From Actinobacteria bacterium OK074 (GTDB lineage: Bacteria; Actinomycetota; Actinomycetes; Streptomycetales; Streptomycetaceae): a DNA stretch of 64,000 nt. How positions within the stretch are numbered: position 1 is the first letter of the stretch; each line of letters begins with the position of its first letter. Positions 7,508 through 16,490 of this stretch are shown here, in pieces. The stretch lies in NCBI GenBank assembly GCA_001298575.1, contig LJCV01000247.1, forward strand, positions 16,512 through 80,511, read 5' to 3'. Under the pieces are notes generated by a model that worked only from the letters and a program-made list of their open reading frames with translations, did not search any database and was not told the origin of the DNA. Position numbers and translations under genes: made by a program.

Positions 7508-9798
7508 TCGGTCGTCGATTGTTCCAGGCGGATCAGCACGGACTTGCTGGCGGGGGTGTTGCTGGTGTCCGCGGTGGCGTCCAGCGGGATCAGGACGTTG
7601 GTCTCGGGGTAGTAGGCCGCGGCGCAGCCCCGGGAGGTCGGGTAGTGCACGACACGGAAGCCCGGGGCCCGTCGCTCGACGCCGTCCTTCCACTCGCCGA
7701 CGAGGTCGACGTAGGAGCCGTCCGCGACCCCGAGGGAGTCGGCGTCCTCGGGGTGGACCAGGACGACCCGGCGGCCGTTCTTGATGCCCCGGTAGCGGTC
7801 GTCGAGGCCGTAGATGGTGGTGTTGTACTGGTCGTGGGAGCGGAGGGTCTGCAACAGCAGGCGGCCTTCGGGGAGTTCGGGGTACTCGACCGGCGCCGCC
7901 GTGAAGTTGGCCTTGCCGGTGGCGGTCGGGAAGCGGCGTTCGTCGCGGGGGGCGTGCGGGAGGGCGAAGCCCGATGGGTTGGCCACGCGCGCGTTGAAGT
8001 CCTCGAAGCCCGGGATCACACGGGCGACGCGGTCGCGGATCGTCGCGTAGTCCTTCTCGAACTCCTCCCACGGCACCTTGCTGGCGGCGCCCAGGACGCG
8101 GCGGGCCAGCCGGCAGACGATGGCCGTCTCGGACAGGAGCTGGTCGCTCGCGGGAGCCAGCCGGCCGCGGGAGGCGTGCACCATGCCCATGGAGTCCTCG
8201 ACGGTCACGAACTGCTCTGTGCTTTTCCCCTTCGGGCCGACCTGGAGATCGCGCTCGGTACGGCCCAGGGTGGGCAGGATCAGCGCGCGGGCGCCCGTGA
8301 TCACGTGCGAGCGGTTCAGCTTCGTCGAGACGTGCACGGTCAGGCGCGCGCGGCGCATGGCCGCCTCGGTGACCTCGGTGTCGGGGGAGGCCGACACGAA
8401 GTTGCCGCCCATCGCGAAGAACACCTTCGCCTTGCCGTCGCGCAGCGCCTCGATGGCCCGTACGACGTCGTAGCCGTGCTCGCGCGGCGGGGCGAAGCCG
8501 AACTCCTTCTCCAAGGCGTCCAGGAAGGCGGGGGCGGGGCGCTCGAAGATGCCCATGGTGCGGTCGCCCTGCACGTTCGAGTGGCCGCGGACCGGGCAGA
8601 CGCCCGCGCCGGTGCGGCCGATGTTGCCGCGCAGCAGAAGGAAGTTGACGACCTCGCGGATGGTGGGCACGGAGTGCTTGTGCTGGGTCAGGCCCATCGC
8701 CCAGCACACGATGGTGCGCTGCGAGGCGAGGACCATGGCGAGGGTCTTCTCGATGTCCGCGCGCGTGAGGCCCGTGGCCTTGAGGGTCTCGTCCCAGTCC
8801 GCGGCCTGCGCGGTCCGCGCGAACTCCGCGAAGCCGTGGGTGTGTTCGGCGATGAACTCCTCGTCCAGGGCACCCTCGGTGTCCAGGATCAGCTTGTTGA
8901 GGAGGCGGAACAGGGCCTGGTCGCCGCCGAGCCGGATCTGGAGGAACAGGTCGGTGAGCGCGGCGCCCGTGGTGAGGCCCTTGGGCGTCTGCGGGTTCTT
9001 GAAGCGCTCAAGTCCCGCCTCGGGCAGCGGGTTGACGCTGATGATCTTCGCGCCGCCCGCCTTGGCCTTCTCCAGCGCGGAGAGCATGCGGGGGTGGTTG
9101 GTGCCGGGGTTCTGGCCGGCGACGATGATCAGATCGGCCTGGTAGAGGTCCTCCAGCAGGACGCTGCCCTTGCCGATGCCGATGGTCTCGCTCAGCGCCG
9201 AACCCGACGACTCGTGGCACATGTTGGAGCAGTCCGGCAGGTTGTTCGTGCCCAGCTCGCGCGCGAAGAGCTGGTAGACGAACGCGGCCTCGTTGCTGGT
9301 GCGCCCGGAGGTGTAGAAGAGCGCCTCGTCGGGGGAGCCGAGGGCGGTGATCTCCTCGGCGATGATGTCGAACGCCCGCTCCCAGGTGACCGGTTCGTAG
9401 TGGTCGGCGCCCTCGGGCAGGTACATCGGATGGGTGAGACGGCCCTGCTGGCCCAGCCAGTAGCCGCTGCGGGGGGCCAGGTCGGGGACGGAGTGGGTGG
9501 CGAAGAACTCCGGGGTGACGCGGCGCAGCGTCGCCTCCTCGGCGACCGCCTTCGCGCCGTTCTCGCAGAACTCCGCCGCGTGCCGGTGGTCGGGCTCGGG
9601 CCAGGCACAGCCGGGGCAGTCGAAGCCCTTCTTCTGGTTGACCCGCAGCAGGGTCAGCGCGGTGCGGCGCACGCCCATCTGCTCCTGGGCCATCTGAAGG
9701 CTGTGCCTGATGGCCGGCAGCCCGGCGGCCGAGTGCTTGGGCGCGGAGACCTGCGGCGCGTCCTGAACCGGATCGCCGGTCGGCGGTTTGGTGGCCAT
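7504..9798 (-). CDS. FdhF/YdeP family molybdopterin oxidoreductase
   Basis: A 764-residue cytoplasmic molybdopterin enzyme of the formate dehydrogenase alpha-like YdeP group, whose E. coli member is close to this length. It has a CPGC motif at residues 61-64, the MGD-binding segments DCSNMCHESSGSALSETIG, IIVAGQNPGTNHPRM and NIGRTGAGVCPVRGHSNVQG, and a C-terminal molydop-binding domain. The position of the catalytic Cys/Sec of true formate dehydrogenases is not obvious, so its substrate is unknown. The ATG at 9796-9798 follows a GGAGAGG. The upstream open frame is unsupported. No partner subunit or fdhD lies beside it. Confidence 0.9.
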   Translation of the reverse strand: MATKPPTGDPVQDAPQVSAPKHSAAGLPAIRHSLQMAQEQMGVRRTALTLLRVNQKKGFDCPGCAWPEPDHRHAAEFCENGAKAVAEEATLRRVTPEFFATHSVPDLAPRSGYWLGQQGRLTHPMYLPEGADHYEPVTWERAFDIIAEEITALGSPDEALFYTSGRTSNEAAFVYQLFARELGTNNLPDCSNMCHESSGSALSETIGIGKGSVLLEDLYQADLIIVAGQNPGTNHPRMLSALEKAKAGGAKIISVNPLPEAGLERFKNPQTPKGLTTGAALTDLFLQIRLGGDQALFRLLNKLILDTEGALDEEFIAEHTHGFAEFARTAQAADWDETLKATGLTRADIEKTLAMVLASQRTIVCWAMGLTQHKHSVPTIREVVNFLLLRGNIGRTGAGVCPVRGHSNVQGDRTMGIFERPAPAFLDALEKEFGFAPPREHGYDVVRAIEALRDGKAKVFFAMGGNFVSASPDTEVTEAAMRRARLTVHVSTKLNRSHVITGARALILPTLGRTERDLQVGPKGKSTEQFVTVEDSMGMVHASRGRLAPASDQLLSETAIVCRLARRVLGAASKVPWEEFEKDYATIRDRVARVIPGFEDFNARVANPSGFALPHAPRDERRFPTATGKANFTAAPVEYPELPEGRLLLQTLRSHDQYNTTIYGLDDRYRGIKNGRRVVLVHPEDADSLGVADGSYVDLVGEWKDGVERRAPGFRVVHYPTSRGCAAAYYPETNVLIPLDATADTSNTPASKSVLIRLEQSTTD

Positions 9799-10224
9799 CG
9801 CGGTCCTCTCCTTCGCTTGTCCGTGTCGTACACGCCGTACGCACGGGTCACTCGCCGGGGCCTGCACACGTGTCATTCGCCGGCACGTCGGATCCATGTC
9901 AGCACGGGTGAGGGCACACCCGCATGTGTGAGGTACGTCTCCGATCCTTGCACGAGCCACTGACAACGGCGGTCGCAGGGCTGTGAGCAGGGCGGAAGCA
10001 ATGGTTGCGGGGAGGGGGCGGGGGCGGGCGCGGAGGGTGTGCCCGTTGCCGGCCGCGGTGTGGTCGTCGTGCGCGGTGCGGTGCGGGCGTGGCCGTCGGA
10101 CCGGCCGGGCGCGAGGTGCGGCCGATGGCGGGCGGTCGTCGAAGTGCCGGTCGAAGCGCGGTGGGTGCGGCATGCGGGTGGTCGGCGGGGCCGACTGTCA
10201 GTGGGGCGTGGCAGGATCGGGTCC
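9799..10224. other. divergent intergenic region (oxidoreductase / polA)
   Basis: About 425 bases between two divergent start codons. It should carry promoters for both genes. I see no clean -35/-10 pair, no strong hairpin and no supported small gene. The polA-proximal half is strongly G-rich on the plus strand. Confidence 0.6.
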
Positions 10225-12945
10225 GTGGCAGAGACAGCATCGAAGAAGACCGGCAAGACTCCCGGCGGCGACCGTCCGCGGCTCATGCTGATGGACGGGC
10301 ACTCGCTGGCGTACCGCGCGTTCTTCGCGCTGCCCGTGGAGAACTTCACGACCGCTTCGGGCCAGCCGACGAACGCCATCTACGGCTTCGCGTCGATGCT
10401 GGCCAACACGTTGCGGGACGAGGCGCCGACGCACTTCGCGGTGGCGTTCGACGTCTCCCGCAAGACCTGGCGCTCGGAGGAGTTCACCGAGTACAAGGCC
10501 AACCGCTCCAAGACCCCGGACGAGTTCAAGGGCCAGGTCGAGCTGATCGGCGAACTGCTCGACGCGATGCACGCGGAGCGGTTCGCGGTCGACGGGTTCG
10601 AGGCGGACGACATCATCGCCACGCTCGCCACCCAGGCGGAGGCGGAGGGCTTCGACGTCCTGATCGTCACCGGCGACCGCGACTCCTTCCAACTGGTCAC
10701 CGAGCACACGACGGTGCTGTATCCCACGAAGGGCGTCTCGGAGCTGACGAGGTTCACTCCGGAGAAGGTCGTCGAGAAGTACGGGTTGACGCCCGCCCAG
10801 TACCCCGACTTCGCGGCGCTGCGCGGCGACCCGTCCGACAACCTGCCCGGCATCCCCGGGGTCGGCGAGAAGACGGCCGCGAAGTGGATCAACCAGTTCG
10901 GTTCGTTCGCCGAGTTGGTCGAGCGGGTCGACGAGGTCAAGGGCAAGGCCGGGCAGAACCTGCGCGACCACCTGGAGGCGGTGAAGCTCAACCGCCGCCT
11001 GACCGAGATGGTGCGGACGGTCGAACTGCCGAAGACGGTCGTGGACCTGGAACGCGCCCCGTACGACCGCACGACGGTCGCGCTGGTCCTGGACACCCTG
11101 GAGATCCGCAACCCCTCCCTGCGGGAACGGCTGCTGGCCGTCGACCCCGGCGGCGAGGAGGAGACCGCGCCGCTGGCCGAGGGCGTCGCCGTCGACGGCA
11201 GCGTCCTGGGCGCGGGCGAGTTGGGGCCCTGGCTCGCCGAACACGGCACCCAGCCGCTGGGCGTGGCCACGGTCGACACCTGGGCGCTGGGTGTCGGTTC
11301 GGTCGCGGAGATCGCGCTGGCCACGGCCGGCGGGGCGGCTGCCTGGTTCGACCCGACGCAGTTGGACGAGACCGACGACACCTCCTTCGAGAAGTGGCTC
11401 GCCGACCCCGCGGCCCCCAAGGTGCTGCACAACGCCAAGCGCGCGATGCGGGTCTTCGCCGAGCACGGCTGGAGCATCGCGGGCGTCACCATGGACACCG
11501 CGCTCGCCGCCTACCTGGTCAAGCCCGGCCGCCGCTCCTTCGACCTGGACGCGCTGTCCCTGGAGTACCTCGGCCGGGAGCTGACGCCCGCCGCCACGGC
11601 CGACGGGCAGTTGGCGTTCGGCGCGGACGAGGGCGCGGAGGCCGACGCCCTGATGGTGCAGGCCCGCACCATCCTCGACCTCGGCGAGGCGTTCGGGGAG
11701 AGGCTCGTGGAGGTCGGCGCCGCCGACCTGCTGCGGGACATGGAACTGCCCACGTCGATCGTGCTGGCCCGCATGGAGCGGCACGGCATCGCCGCGGACC
11801 GGGCCCACCTGGAGGCCATGGAGCAGATGTTCGCGGGCGCCGTCCAGCAGGCGGTGAAGGAGGCGCACGCGGCGGCGGGGCACGAGTTCAACCTCGGTTC
11901 GCCCAAGCAGCTCCAGGAGGTCCTGTTCGGCGAACTGGGCCTGCCGAAGACGAAGAAGACCAAGACCGGCTACACCACGGACGCGGACGCGCTGGCATGG
12001 CTGGCGACGCAGACCGAGAACGAACTGCCGGTCATCATGCTGCGCCACCGGGAGCAGGCCAAGCTGCGCGTCACCGTGGAGGGCCTGATCAAGTCGGTCG
12101 CCGCGGACGGCCGTATCCACACCACGTTCAACCAGACGGTCGCCGCCACCGGCCGCCTGTCGTCCACGGACCCGAACCTGCAGAACATCCCCGTCCGTAC
12201 GGACGAGGGCCGGGCCATCCGCCGGGGCTTCGTGGTCGGCGAGGGCTACGAGTCGCTGATGACGGCGGACTACAGCCAGATCGAACTGCGCGTGATGGCC
12301 CACCTGTCCGAGGACGAGGGCCTCATCGAGGCGTTCACCTCGGGCGAGGACCTGCACACCACGGTCGCCTCCCAGGTGTTCGCGGTGGACCGCTCGGCCG
12401 TCGACGCGGAGATGCGCCGCAAGATCAAGGCGATGTCGTACGGCCTGGCCTACGGCCTGTCGGCGTTCGGGCTCTCGGGGCAGCTGAACATCGACGCGGG
12501 CGAGGCACGTGCGCTGATGGACACGTACTTCGAGCGGTTCGGCGGCGTCCGGGAGTACCTGCACCGCGTGGTGGAGGAGGCACGGGCGACGGGCTACACG
12601 GAGACGCTGTTCGGCCGCCGCCGCTATCTGCCCGACCTCAACAGCGACAACCGCCAGCGCCGCGAGATGGCGGAACGCATGGCACTGAACGCGCCGATCC
12701 AGGGCACGGCCGCGGACATCGTGAAGATCGCCATGCTGAACGTGGACCGCGCCCTGGTCGAGGCGGAGCTGACGTCCCGGATACTGCTTCAGGTCCACGA
12801 CGAAATCGTCCTGGAGATCGCCCCGGGCGAACGCGCGCAGACGGAGGAACTCGTCCGCCGCGAGATGGCCGCCGCCGTCCAGCTGAGGGCTCCGCTGGAC
12901 GTCTCGGTGGGCGACGGGGCGGACTGGGAGTCGGCGGCGCATTAG
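10225..12945 (+). CDS. polA: DNA polymerase I
   Basis: 906-residue replication/repair polymerase. The N-terminal 5'-3' exonuclease (residues about 15-310) has LMLMDGHSLAYRAFFAL, GFEADDIIATLA and GDRDSFQLV. The middle region has the fold of a 3'-5' exonuclease but lacks the first DxE catalytic pair (the strand reads VDTWALG), so proofreading is probably absent. The polymerase domain has motif A DYSQIELRVMAHLS (about 680), motif B RRKIKAMSYGLAYG (about 730) and motif C HDEIVLE (about 857). I use the GTG at 10225 because homology (SKKT... DRPRLMLMDG) starts just after it. The longer upstream frame is Arg/Gly-rich noise. Confidence 0.96.
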   Translation: MAETASKKTGKTPGGDRPRLMLMDGHSLAYRAFFALPVENFTTASGQPTNAIYGFASMLANTLRDEAPTHFAVAFDVSRKTWRSEEFTEYKANRSKTPDEFKGQVELIGELLDAMHAERFAVDGFEADDIIATLATQAEAEGFDVLIVTGDRDSFQLVTEHTTVLYPTKGVSELTRFTPEKVVEKYGLTPAQYPDFAALRGDPSDNLPGIPGVGEKTAAKWINQFGSFAELVERVDEVKGKAGQNLRDHLEAVKLNRRLTEMVRTVELPKTVVDLERAPYDRTTVALVLDTLEIRNPSLRERLLAVDPGGEEETAPLAEGVAVDGSVLGAGELGPWLAEHGTQPLGVATVDTWALGVGSVAEIALATAGGAAAWFDPTQLDETDDTSFEKWLADPAAPKVLHNAKRAMRVFAEHGWSIAGVTMDTALAAYLVKPGRRSFDLDALSLEYLGRELTPAATADGQLAFGADEGAEADALMVQARTILDLGEAFGERLVEVGAADLLRDMELPTSIVLARMERHGIAADRAHLEAMEQMFAGAVQQAVKEAHAAAGHEFNLGSPKQLQEVLFGELGLPKTKKTKTGYTTDADALAWLATQTENELPVIMLRHREQAKLRVTVEGLIKSVAADGRIHTTFNQTVAATGRLSSTDPNLQNIPVRTDEGRAIRRGFVVGEGYESLMTADYSQIELRVMAHLSEDEGLIEAFTSGEDLHTTVASQVFAVDRSAVDAEMRRKIKAMSYGLAYGLSAFGLSGQLNIDAGEARALMDTYFERFGGVREYLHRVVEEARATGYTETLFGRRRYLPDLNSDNRQRREMAERMALNAPIQGTAADIVKIAMLNVDRALVEAELTSRILLQVHDEIVLEIAPGERAQTEELVRREMAAAVQLRAPLDVSVGDGADWESAAH

Positions 12946-13127
12946 CCTCCGGCGGTTGGGCGGTGGTTCGGCGGCGGCTGGGCAGTCGCTGGGCGGTGGT
13001 TTCGCCGGGGTGCGAACCAGGGCGTGGCCGGGGCGGGTTCAGCCGGGGCGGGTTCAGGGGCGGGGCCGCATCCCGGTTCGCCCGCCGTCCCGCGGTCACC
13101 CCCGGTTCGCCCGTCTCGCCCTCGCCC

Positions 13128-13970
13128 TTACCCCCGGACCCGGTCGGACGCCTCCGCCGCCCGTACCTCCGGCGGTACCGGACGCCGTACCCGAACCACC
13201 ACCCCGTACGCCACCAGCCCCAGCACCAGCCCGGCCCCGCCCCCGAAGCACAGGGTCGGGATCAGGTCCCACGGCTTCGCGACGGCGCCCCGGTCGGCCC
13301 ACCACTGCACGGCCCGCTGCGCCGCCCCAACTCCCGCACAGCCCGCGAGTACCGCACACGCGAGCCGGCGGTCACGGGCGGACAGCACCGGTACCCCGAC
13401 AGGCTCGGCCGACGGCAGCCGCCGTAGGGCGAAGGCGACGAACCCCGCGATCACCGCCGCCCCGAACACCGAACACCCGTACTGCAACCACGAGTACAGC
13501 GGCATTCCGGACAGATCGCGGCCCAGTACGGGCAACAGCCGCCGCCCCCACCCGTCCTGGTGCGTGAACGCGTCCCACAGCACATGCGTCAGCGACCCCA
13601 GCGCCGCCGACGCGTACCACCACGCCGCCGTCGGCGCGGACGCCTCCCGCCGCGGCACCCCACAGCGCAGCAGCGTCGCGATCCGCCCCTGGCGCCTCCT
13701 CGGCAACAGCGCCACCAGTGGTTCCCGCAGCAGCAGCCACAGCCCCACCAGGGCCCAGGAGACCGCCACGTCCGCGGTGAACACGGCCGCGAACGAGTGC
13801 GCCGCGTCCCCGAGTTCCATGCCGCCGGGCAGCACGTTCGCCGCGTAGTACGGCACGTCGGGCGCGAAGGAACCGGCGACGAGGACGGCCGGCACCAGCC
13901 GCCCGCGTCCGGTCCCGTCCCGGCGCACGGCCGGCAGCACCGCGGCCGCGTGGCTGAGGGTGAACGGCAC
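13128..13970 (-). CDS. DUF4184 family membrane protein
   Basis: 280 residues with the DUF4184 start MPFTLSHAAAVLP, then ALGSLTHVLWDAFTH, which carries conserved His/Asp residues resembling a metal site. There are six or so hydrophobic segments, including SWALVGLWLLL, FGAAVIAGFVAFA and GLVLGLVAYGVVV. The role is unknown; related proteins are annotated only as integral membrane proteins, some near metal-dependent hydrolases. It converges on polA with about 180 bases between and no obvious terminator. Confidence 0.85.
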   Translation of the reverse strand: MPFTLSHAAAVLPAVRRDGTGRGRLVPAVLVAGSFAPDVPYYAANVLPGGMELGDAAHSFAAVFTADVAVSWALVGLWLLLREPLVALLPRRRQGRIATLLRCGVPRREASAPTAAWWYASAALGSLTHVLWDAFTHQDGWGRRLLPVLGRDLSGMPLYSWLQYGCSVFGAAVIAGFVAFALRRLPSAEPVGVPVLSARDRRLACAVLAGCAGVGAAQRAVQWWADRGAVAKPWDLIPTLCFGGGAGLVLGLVAYGVVVRVRRPVPPEVRAAEASDRVRG

Positions 13971-14397
13971 GACGACTCCCCGATTTCCGGCGGTCGCCGT
14001 ACAACCGTCCGGCGACCAAGACAGTCAGTAGATCAAGACAGTCAGTAAAGAGGTCAGTAAAAGCAGTCAACATGAGGGCCGCATGAAAACAGCGGGACGA
14101 CCGCTGGTCGAACGCCCGGCCGACCCGCCAGGCACCGGCAGCCAAACGCAGGCGCACATGACCAACCGGTGAATACCGGTCTGCAACGGGTGTCCGGGCG
14201 GCGGAAGTTGTCGTAGGGTCGCCTGGGCCGCCGCCCCGGGGGACGGTGGTCGAACGCGGTTGCGGCAAGGGCACATGCACCACACAGGCATGCACGCCGG
14301 GGGCAGGCGGAACCACCGCGCGCACCGCGGCGGCATGCGACAGGCCGGACAACAAGAGGACAGACGCGGAAGTCGTCCTACAGGAGGGGTTCACTCT
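13971..14397. other. divergent intergenic region with degenerate repeats and long leader
   Basis: Holds the promoters of the DUF4184 gene and the lytic transglycosylase. CAAGACAGTCAGTA occurs at 14017-14030 and again at 14034-14047, with weaker copies to 14070. A doubled ACCGGT lies at 14165-14170 and 14175-14180. The last 200 bases are GC-rich and could fold, but I could not match a known riboswitch class. Confidence 0.55.
14017..14070. repeat. 17-bp-period degenerate direct repeats
   Basis: Two exact 14-base copies of CAAGACAGTCAGTA, 17 bases apart, are followed by two partial copies sharing GTCAGTA/CAGTCAA. They lie 47-100 bases upstream of the minus-strand DUF4184 start, in an unusually AT-rich patch, and could be a protein-binding array or promoter region. 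Confidence 0.7.
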
Positions 14398-16137
14398 ATG
14401 GCGGCGCATTTCGGCAGGAGGCTGCGCAAGGGAGCGGCCACCACAGCGCTCGCCGCGGCGGCCGTCGCGGCCCTGACGGCGTCCCAGGCTCCGGGAGTCA
14501 CCGCCGACGACGCCGGCAGAACCGCCACCACCGGCTCCCAGTCGACGCCCGACGGCAGTGACGACACCGCCAGCGGCAACAGCCACTACTACACCGACCT
14601 GCCGCCGCTGGACAGCCCCACCCCCTCGCCCAGCCCGAGCACCACCCCGGGCTCCGGATCGGGCACGGTCGCCGCCGGCGCCGCCGAGGCCGGCATACCC
14701 GCGACCGTCCTGGACGCCTACAAGAAGGCCGCCGCCGCCCTCAACACCTCGCAGCCCGGCTGCAACCTGCCCTGGCAACTCCTGGCCGCCATCGGCAAGG
14801 TCGAGTCCGGTCAGGCGCGCGGCGGGGCGGTCGACGCCGAGGGCACCACGACCTCGAAGATCCTCGGCCCGGTCCTGAACGGCAACGGCTTCGCGAGCAT
14901 CAAGGACACGGACAACGGTGTCTACGACGGCGACAGCACCTACGACCGCGCCGTGGGCCCCATGCAGTTCATCCCGTCCACCTGGGCGTGGGCCGGCCGC
15001 GACGGCAACGGCGACGGCGTCAAGGACCCCAACAACGTCTACGACGCCGCCCTCGCCGCCGCGGACTATCTCTGCCGCTACGACCGCGACCTGGACGTCC
15101 AGTCCGACCTGAACGCGGCGATCCTCAGCTACAACAACTCCCAGGACTACCTCGCCACCGTCCTGTCGTGGCTGGAGTACTACCGCAAGGGCACCCACGA
15201 GGTCCCGGACGGCACGGGCACCCTGCCCTCGGAGGAGAGCAACGGCGGCTCCGGCTCCGGCACGGGCTCGAACAAGGGCGACGGCAAGGACACGGACAAG
15301 GGCGACAGCAAGGACACGGGCAAGGGCAAGGACGACGACGGCAAGGGCGCCACCAAGCCCGGCGGCGGCACCTCCACCCCCAGCCCGACGCCGCCGGCTT
15401 CGCCCTCCCCGCCGGCGACCCCTGCTCCCACCCCCACGCCCACCGAAACCGTCGACCACCTCACGGACGCGGCCACCGGCACCCTCAGCGCGAAGACGGG
15501 CGCCACGTTCGACCAGGCGATAGCGGTGCAGGCGCAGACCAAGGACGACAAGGCCGTCGCCAAGGTCCGGGTCCGGTTCACGATCACCGGGGACACCGAC
15601 GCCACCTTCACGGGCGGCGAGAGCGTGGCCACCGTCGCCACCGACAGCAAGGGCACGGCCACCGCGCCCGCGCTCGTGGCGGGCACCAAGACGGGCGACT
15701 TCACGGTCACCGCGATCGTCGTCGGCCGCAGCACGGTCAGCGCCCTCACCTACGGCGCGACCGTCGTCGAGCGGCAGGCCGACGCCCTCGTCCGCACCAC
15801 CGACACCGCGCTGACCTGCACGCCGGGCGGCGAGTTCGCGGACCCGGTCGTGGTGAAGGCCACCGACCAGGGCGCCGTCGCCGACGGGGTCGCGGCCACG
15901 GCCACCCTCATCTCGTCGAGCCTCCTGCCGGTCGTCAACACCTCGGGCCCGTACTTCAAGGACGCCGACGGCAACGCCGTCCGCACCCTCACGGACCTCA
16001 CGACCGACAAGGACGGCCTGCTGACGCTCCCGCAGCTGTACGCGGACGACACGGCCGGCACGTTCCTGCTCCGCATCACCACCGCGGGCGGCGCGACGCT
16101 CGACGTCGAACTGACGGTGGCGGCGGCCACGTCGTAA
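14398..16137 (+). CDS. secreted lytic transglycosylase with Ig-like C-terminal domains
   Basis: 579 residues. A Sec signal peptide (residues 1-36, KGAATTALAAAAVAALTAS) precedes a Ser/Pro/Thr linker, then an SLT-type lysozyme-like domain: PWQLLAAIGKVESG with the expected catalytic Glu136, VGPMQFIPSTW, and AALAAADYLCRYD. A Gly/Lys/Asp and Pro-rich linker (about 275-355) leads to two Ig-like/invasin-like repeats (about 365-575), each with the pattern KDxxGxATAP or DKDGLLTLP. It should cleave peptidoglycan glycan strands extracellularly. The ATG is preceded by a perfect AGGAGG at 14382-14387. The longer upstream frame is rejected. Confidence 0.9.
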   Translation: MAAHFGRRLRKGAATTALAAAAVAALTASQAPGVTADDAGRTATTGSQSTPDGSDDTASGNSHYYTDLPPLDSPTPSPSPSTTPGSGSGTVAAGAAEAGIPATVLDAYKKAAAALNTSQPGCNLPWQLLAAIGKVESGQARGGAVDAEGTTTSKILGPVLNGNGFASIKDTDNGVYDGDSTYDRAVGPMQFIPSTWAWAGRDGNGDGVKDPNNVYDAALAAADYLCRYDRDLDVQSDLNAAILSYNNSQDYLATVLSWLEYYRKGTHEVPDGTGTLPSEESNGGSGSGTGSNKGDGKDTDKGDSKDTGKGKDDDGKGATKPGGGTSTPSPTPPASPSPPATPAPTPTPTETVDHLTDAATGTLSAKTGATFDQAIAVQAQTKDDKAVAKVRVRFTITGDTDATFTGGESVATVATDSKGTATAPALVAGTKTGDFTVTAIVVGRSTVSALTYGATVVERQADALVRTTDTALTCTPGGEFADPVVVKATDQGAVADGVAATATLISSSLLPVVNTSGPYFKDADGNAVRTLTDLTTDKDGLLTLPQLYADDTAGTFLLRITTAGGATLDVELTVAAATS

Positions 16138-16156
16138 CCCCTTCCGTACGAGCACG

Positions 16157-16185
16157 AGGGCGTCCTCCCGCGCGGAGGGCGCCCT
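16157..16185 (+). terminator. hairpin terminator after the lytic transglycosylase
   Basis: A 12-bp stem with one G-T wobble (arms 16157-16168 and 16174-16185, 5-nt loop) begins 20 bases after the stop codon. It is GC-rich and has only a weak T-tract (CTTCGG), as is usual in Streptomyces. Confidence 0.6.
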
Positions 16186-16281
16186 TCGGCGTTGTGCGCG
16201 AGGTGTTCTCATCTCGGCCCTCCGTTGCTACGGTGCCCGACGACCTGACGGTGTATCAGATGCCGCTCGCCGGGAGGCTCC

Positions 16282-16416
16282 ATGCGCGCTCTCGTCGCGG
16301 CCGCGACCGGTCTCGCGGTGGCGTTCGCCCTGGTGTTCACGCTCACGGCCGTGGGCTCGCCGTCGGGCACCACGTCCCCGAAACCGCTGCTGACGACCAT
16401 CCCCAGCCACCCCTGA
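16282..16416 (+). CDS. SPW_0924-type small membrane peptide
   Basis: A 44-residue ORF with an ATG at 16282, a GGGAGG a few bases upstream and a TGA at 16414. The peptide has one hydrophobic helix (LVAAATGLAVAFALVFTLTAV) and a conserved C-terminus SPKPLLTTIPSHP. I recognise it as the streptomycete SPW_0924 family, which has no known function. It could be a single-pass membrane peptide or an uncleaved signal anchor. It lies just upstream of the DUF3068 gene, possibly cotranscribed with it. Confidence 0.8.
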   Translation: MRALVAAATGLAVAFALVFTLTAVGSPSGTTSPKPLLTTIPSHP

Positions 16417-16490
16417 CACCGGGACGGCCGCAGCGCCGACACACCGGAAGCCGCAGTGCGGACAGCAGAGACACCGGGAGGGCCGTAGAG

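Noticed and set aside
10198..12942. 914-residue antisense open frame across polA
   Set aside because: Shadow of polA in high-GC DNA; composition is Arg/Val/Gln-rich with no domain, and polA motifs are intact on the other strand.
14181..14397. Possible c-di-AMP (ydaO) riboswitch in the leader of the lytic transglycosylase
   Set aside because: Streptomyces cell-wall hydrolase genes often carry one, and the leader is long and GC-rich, but I could not line up the conserved blocks of the motif.
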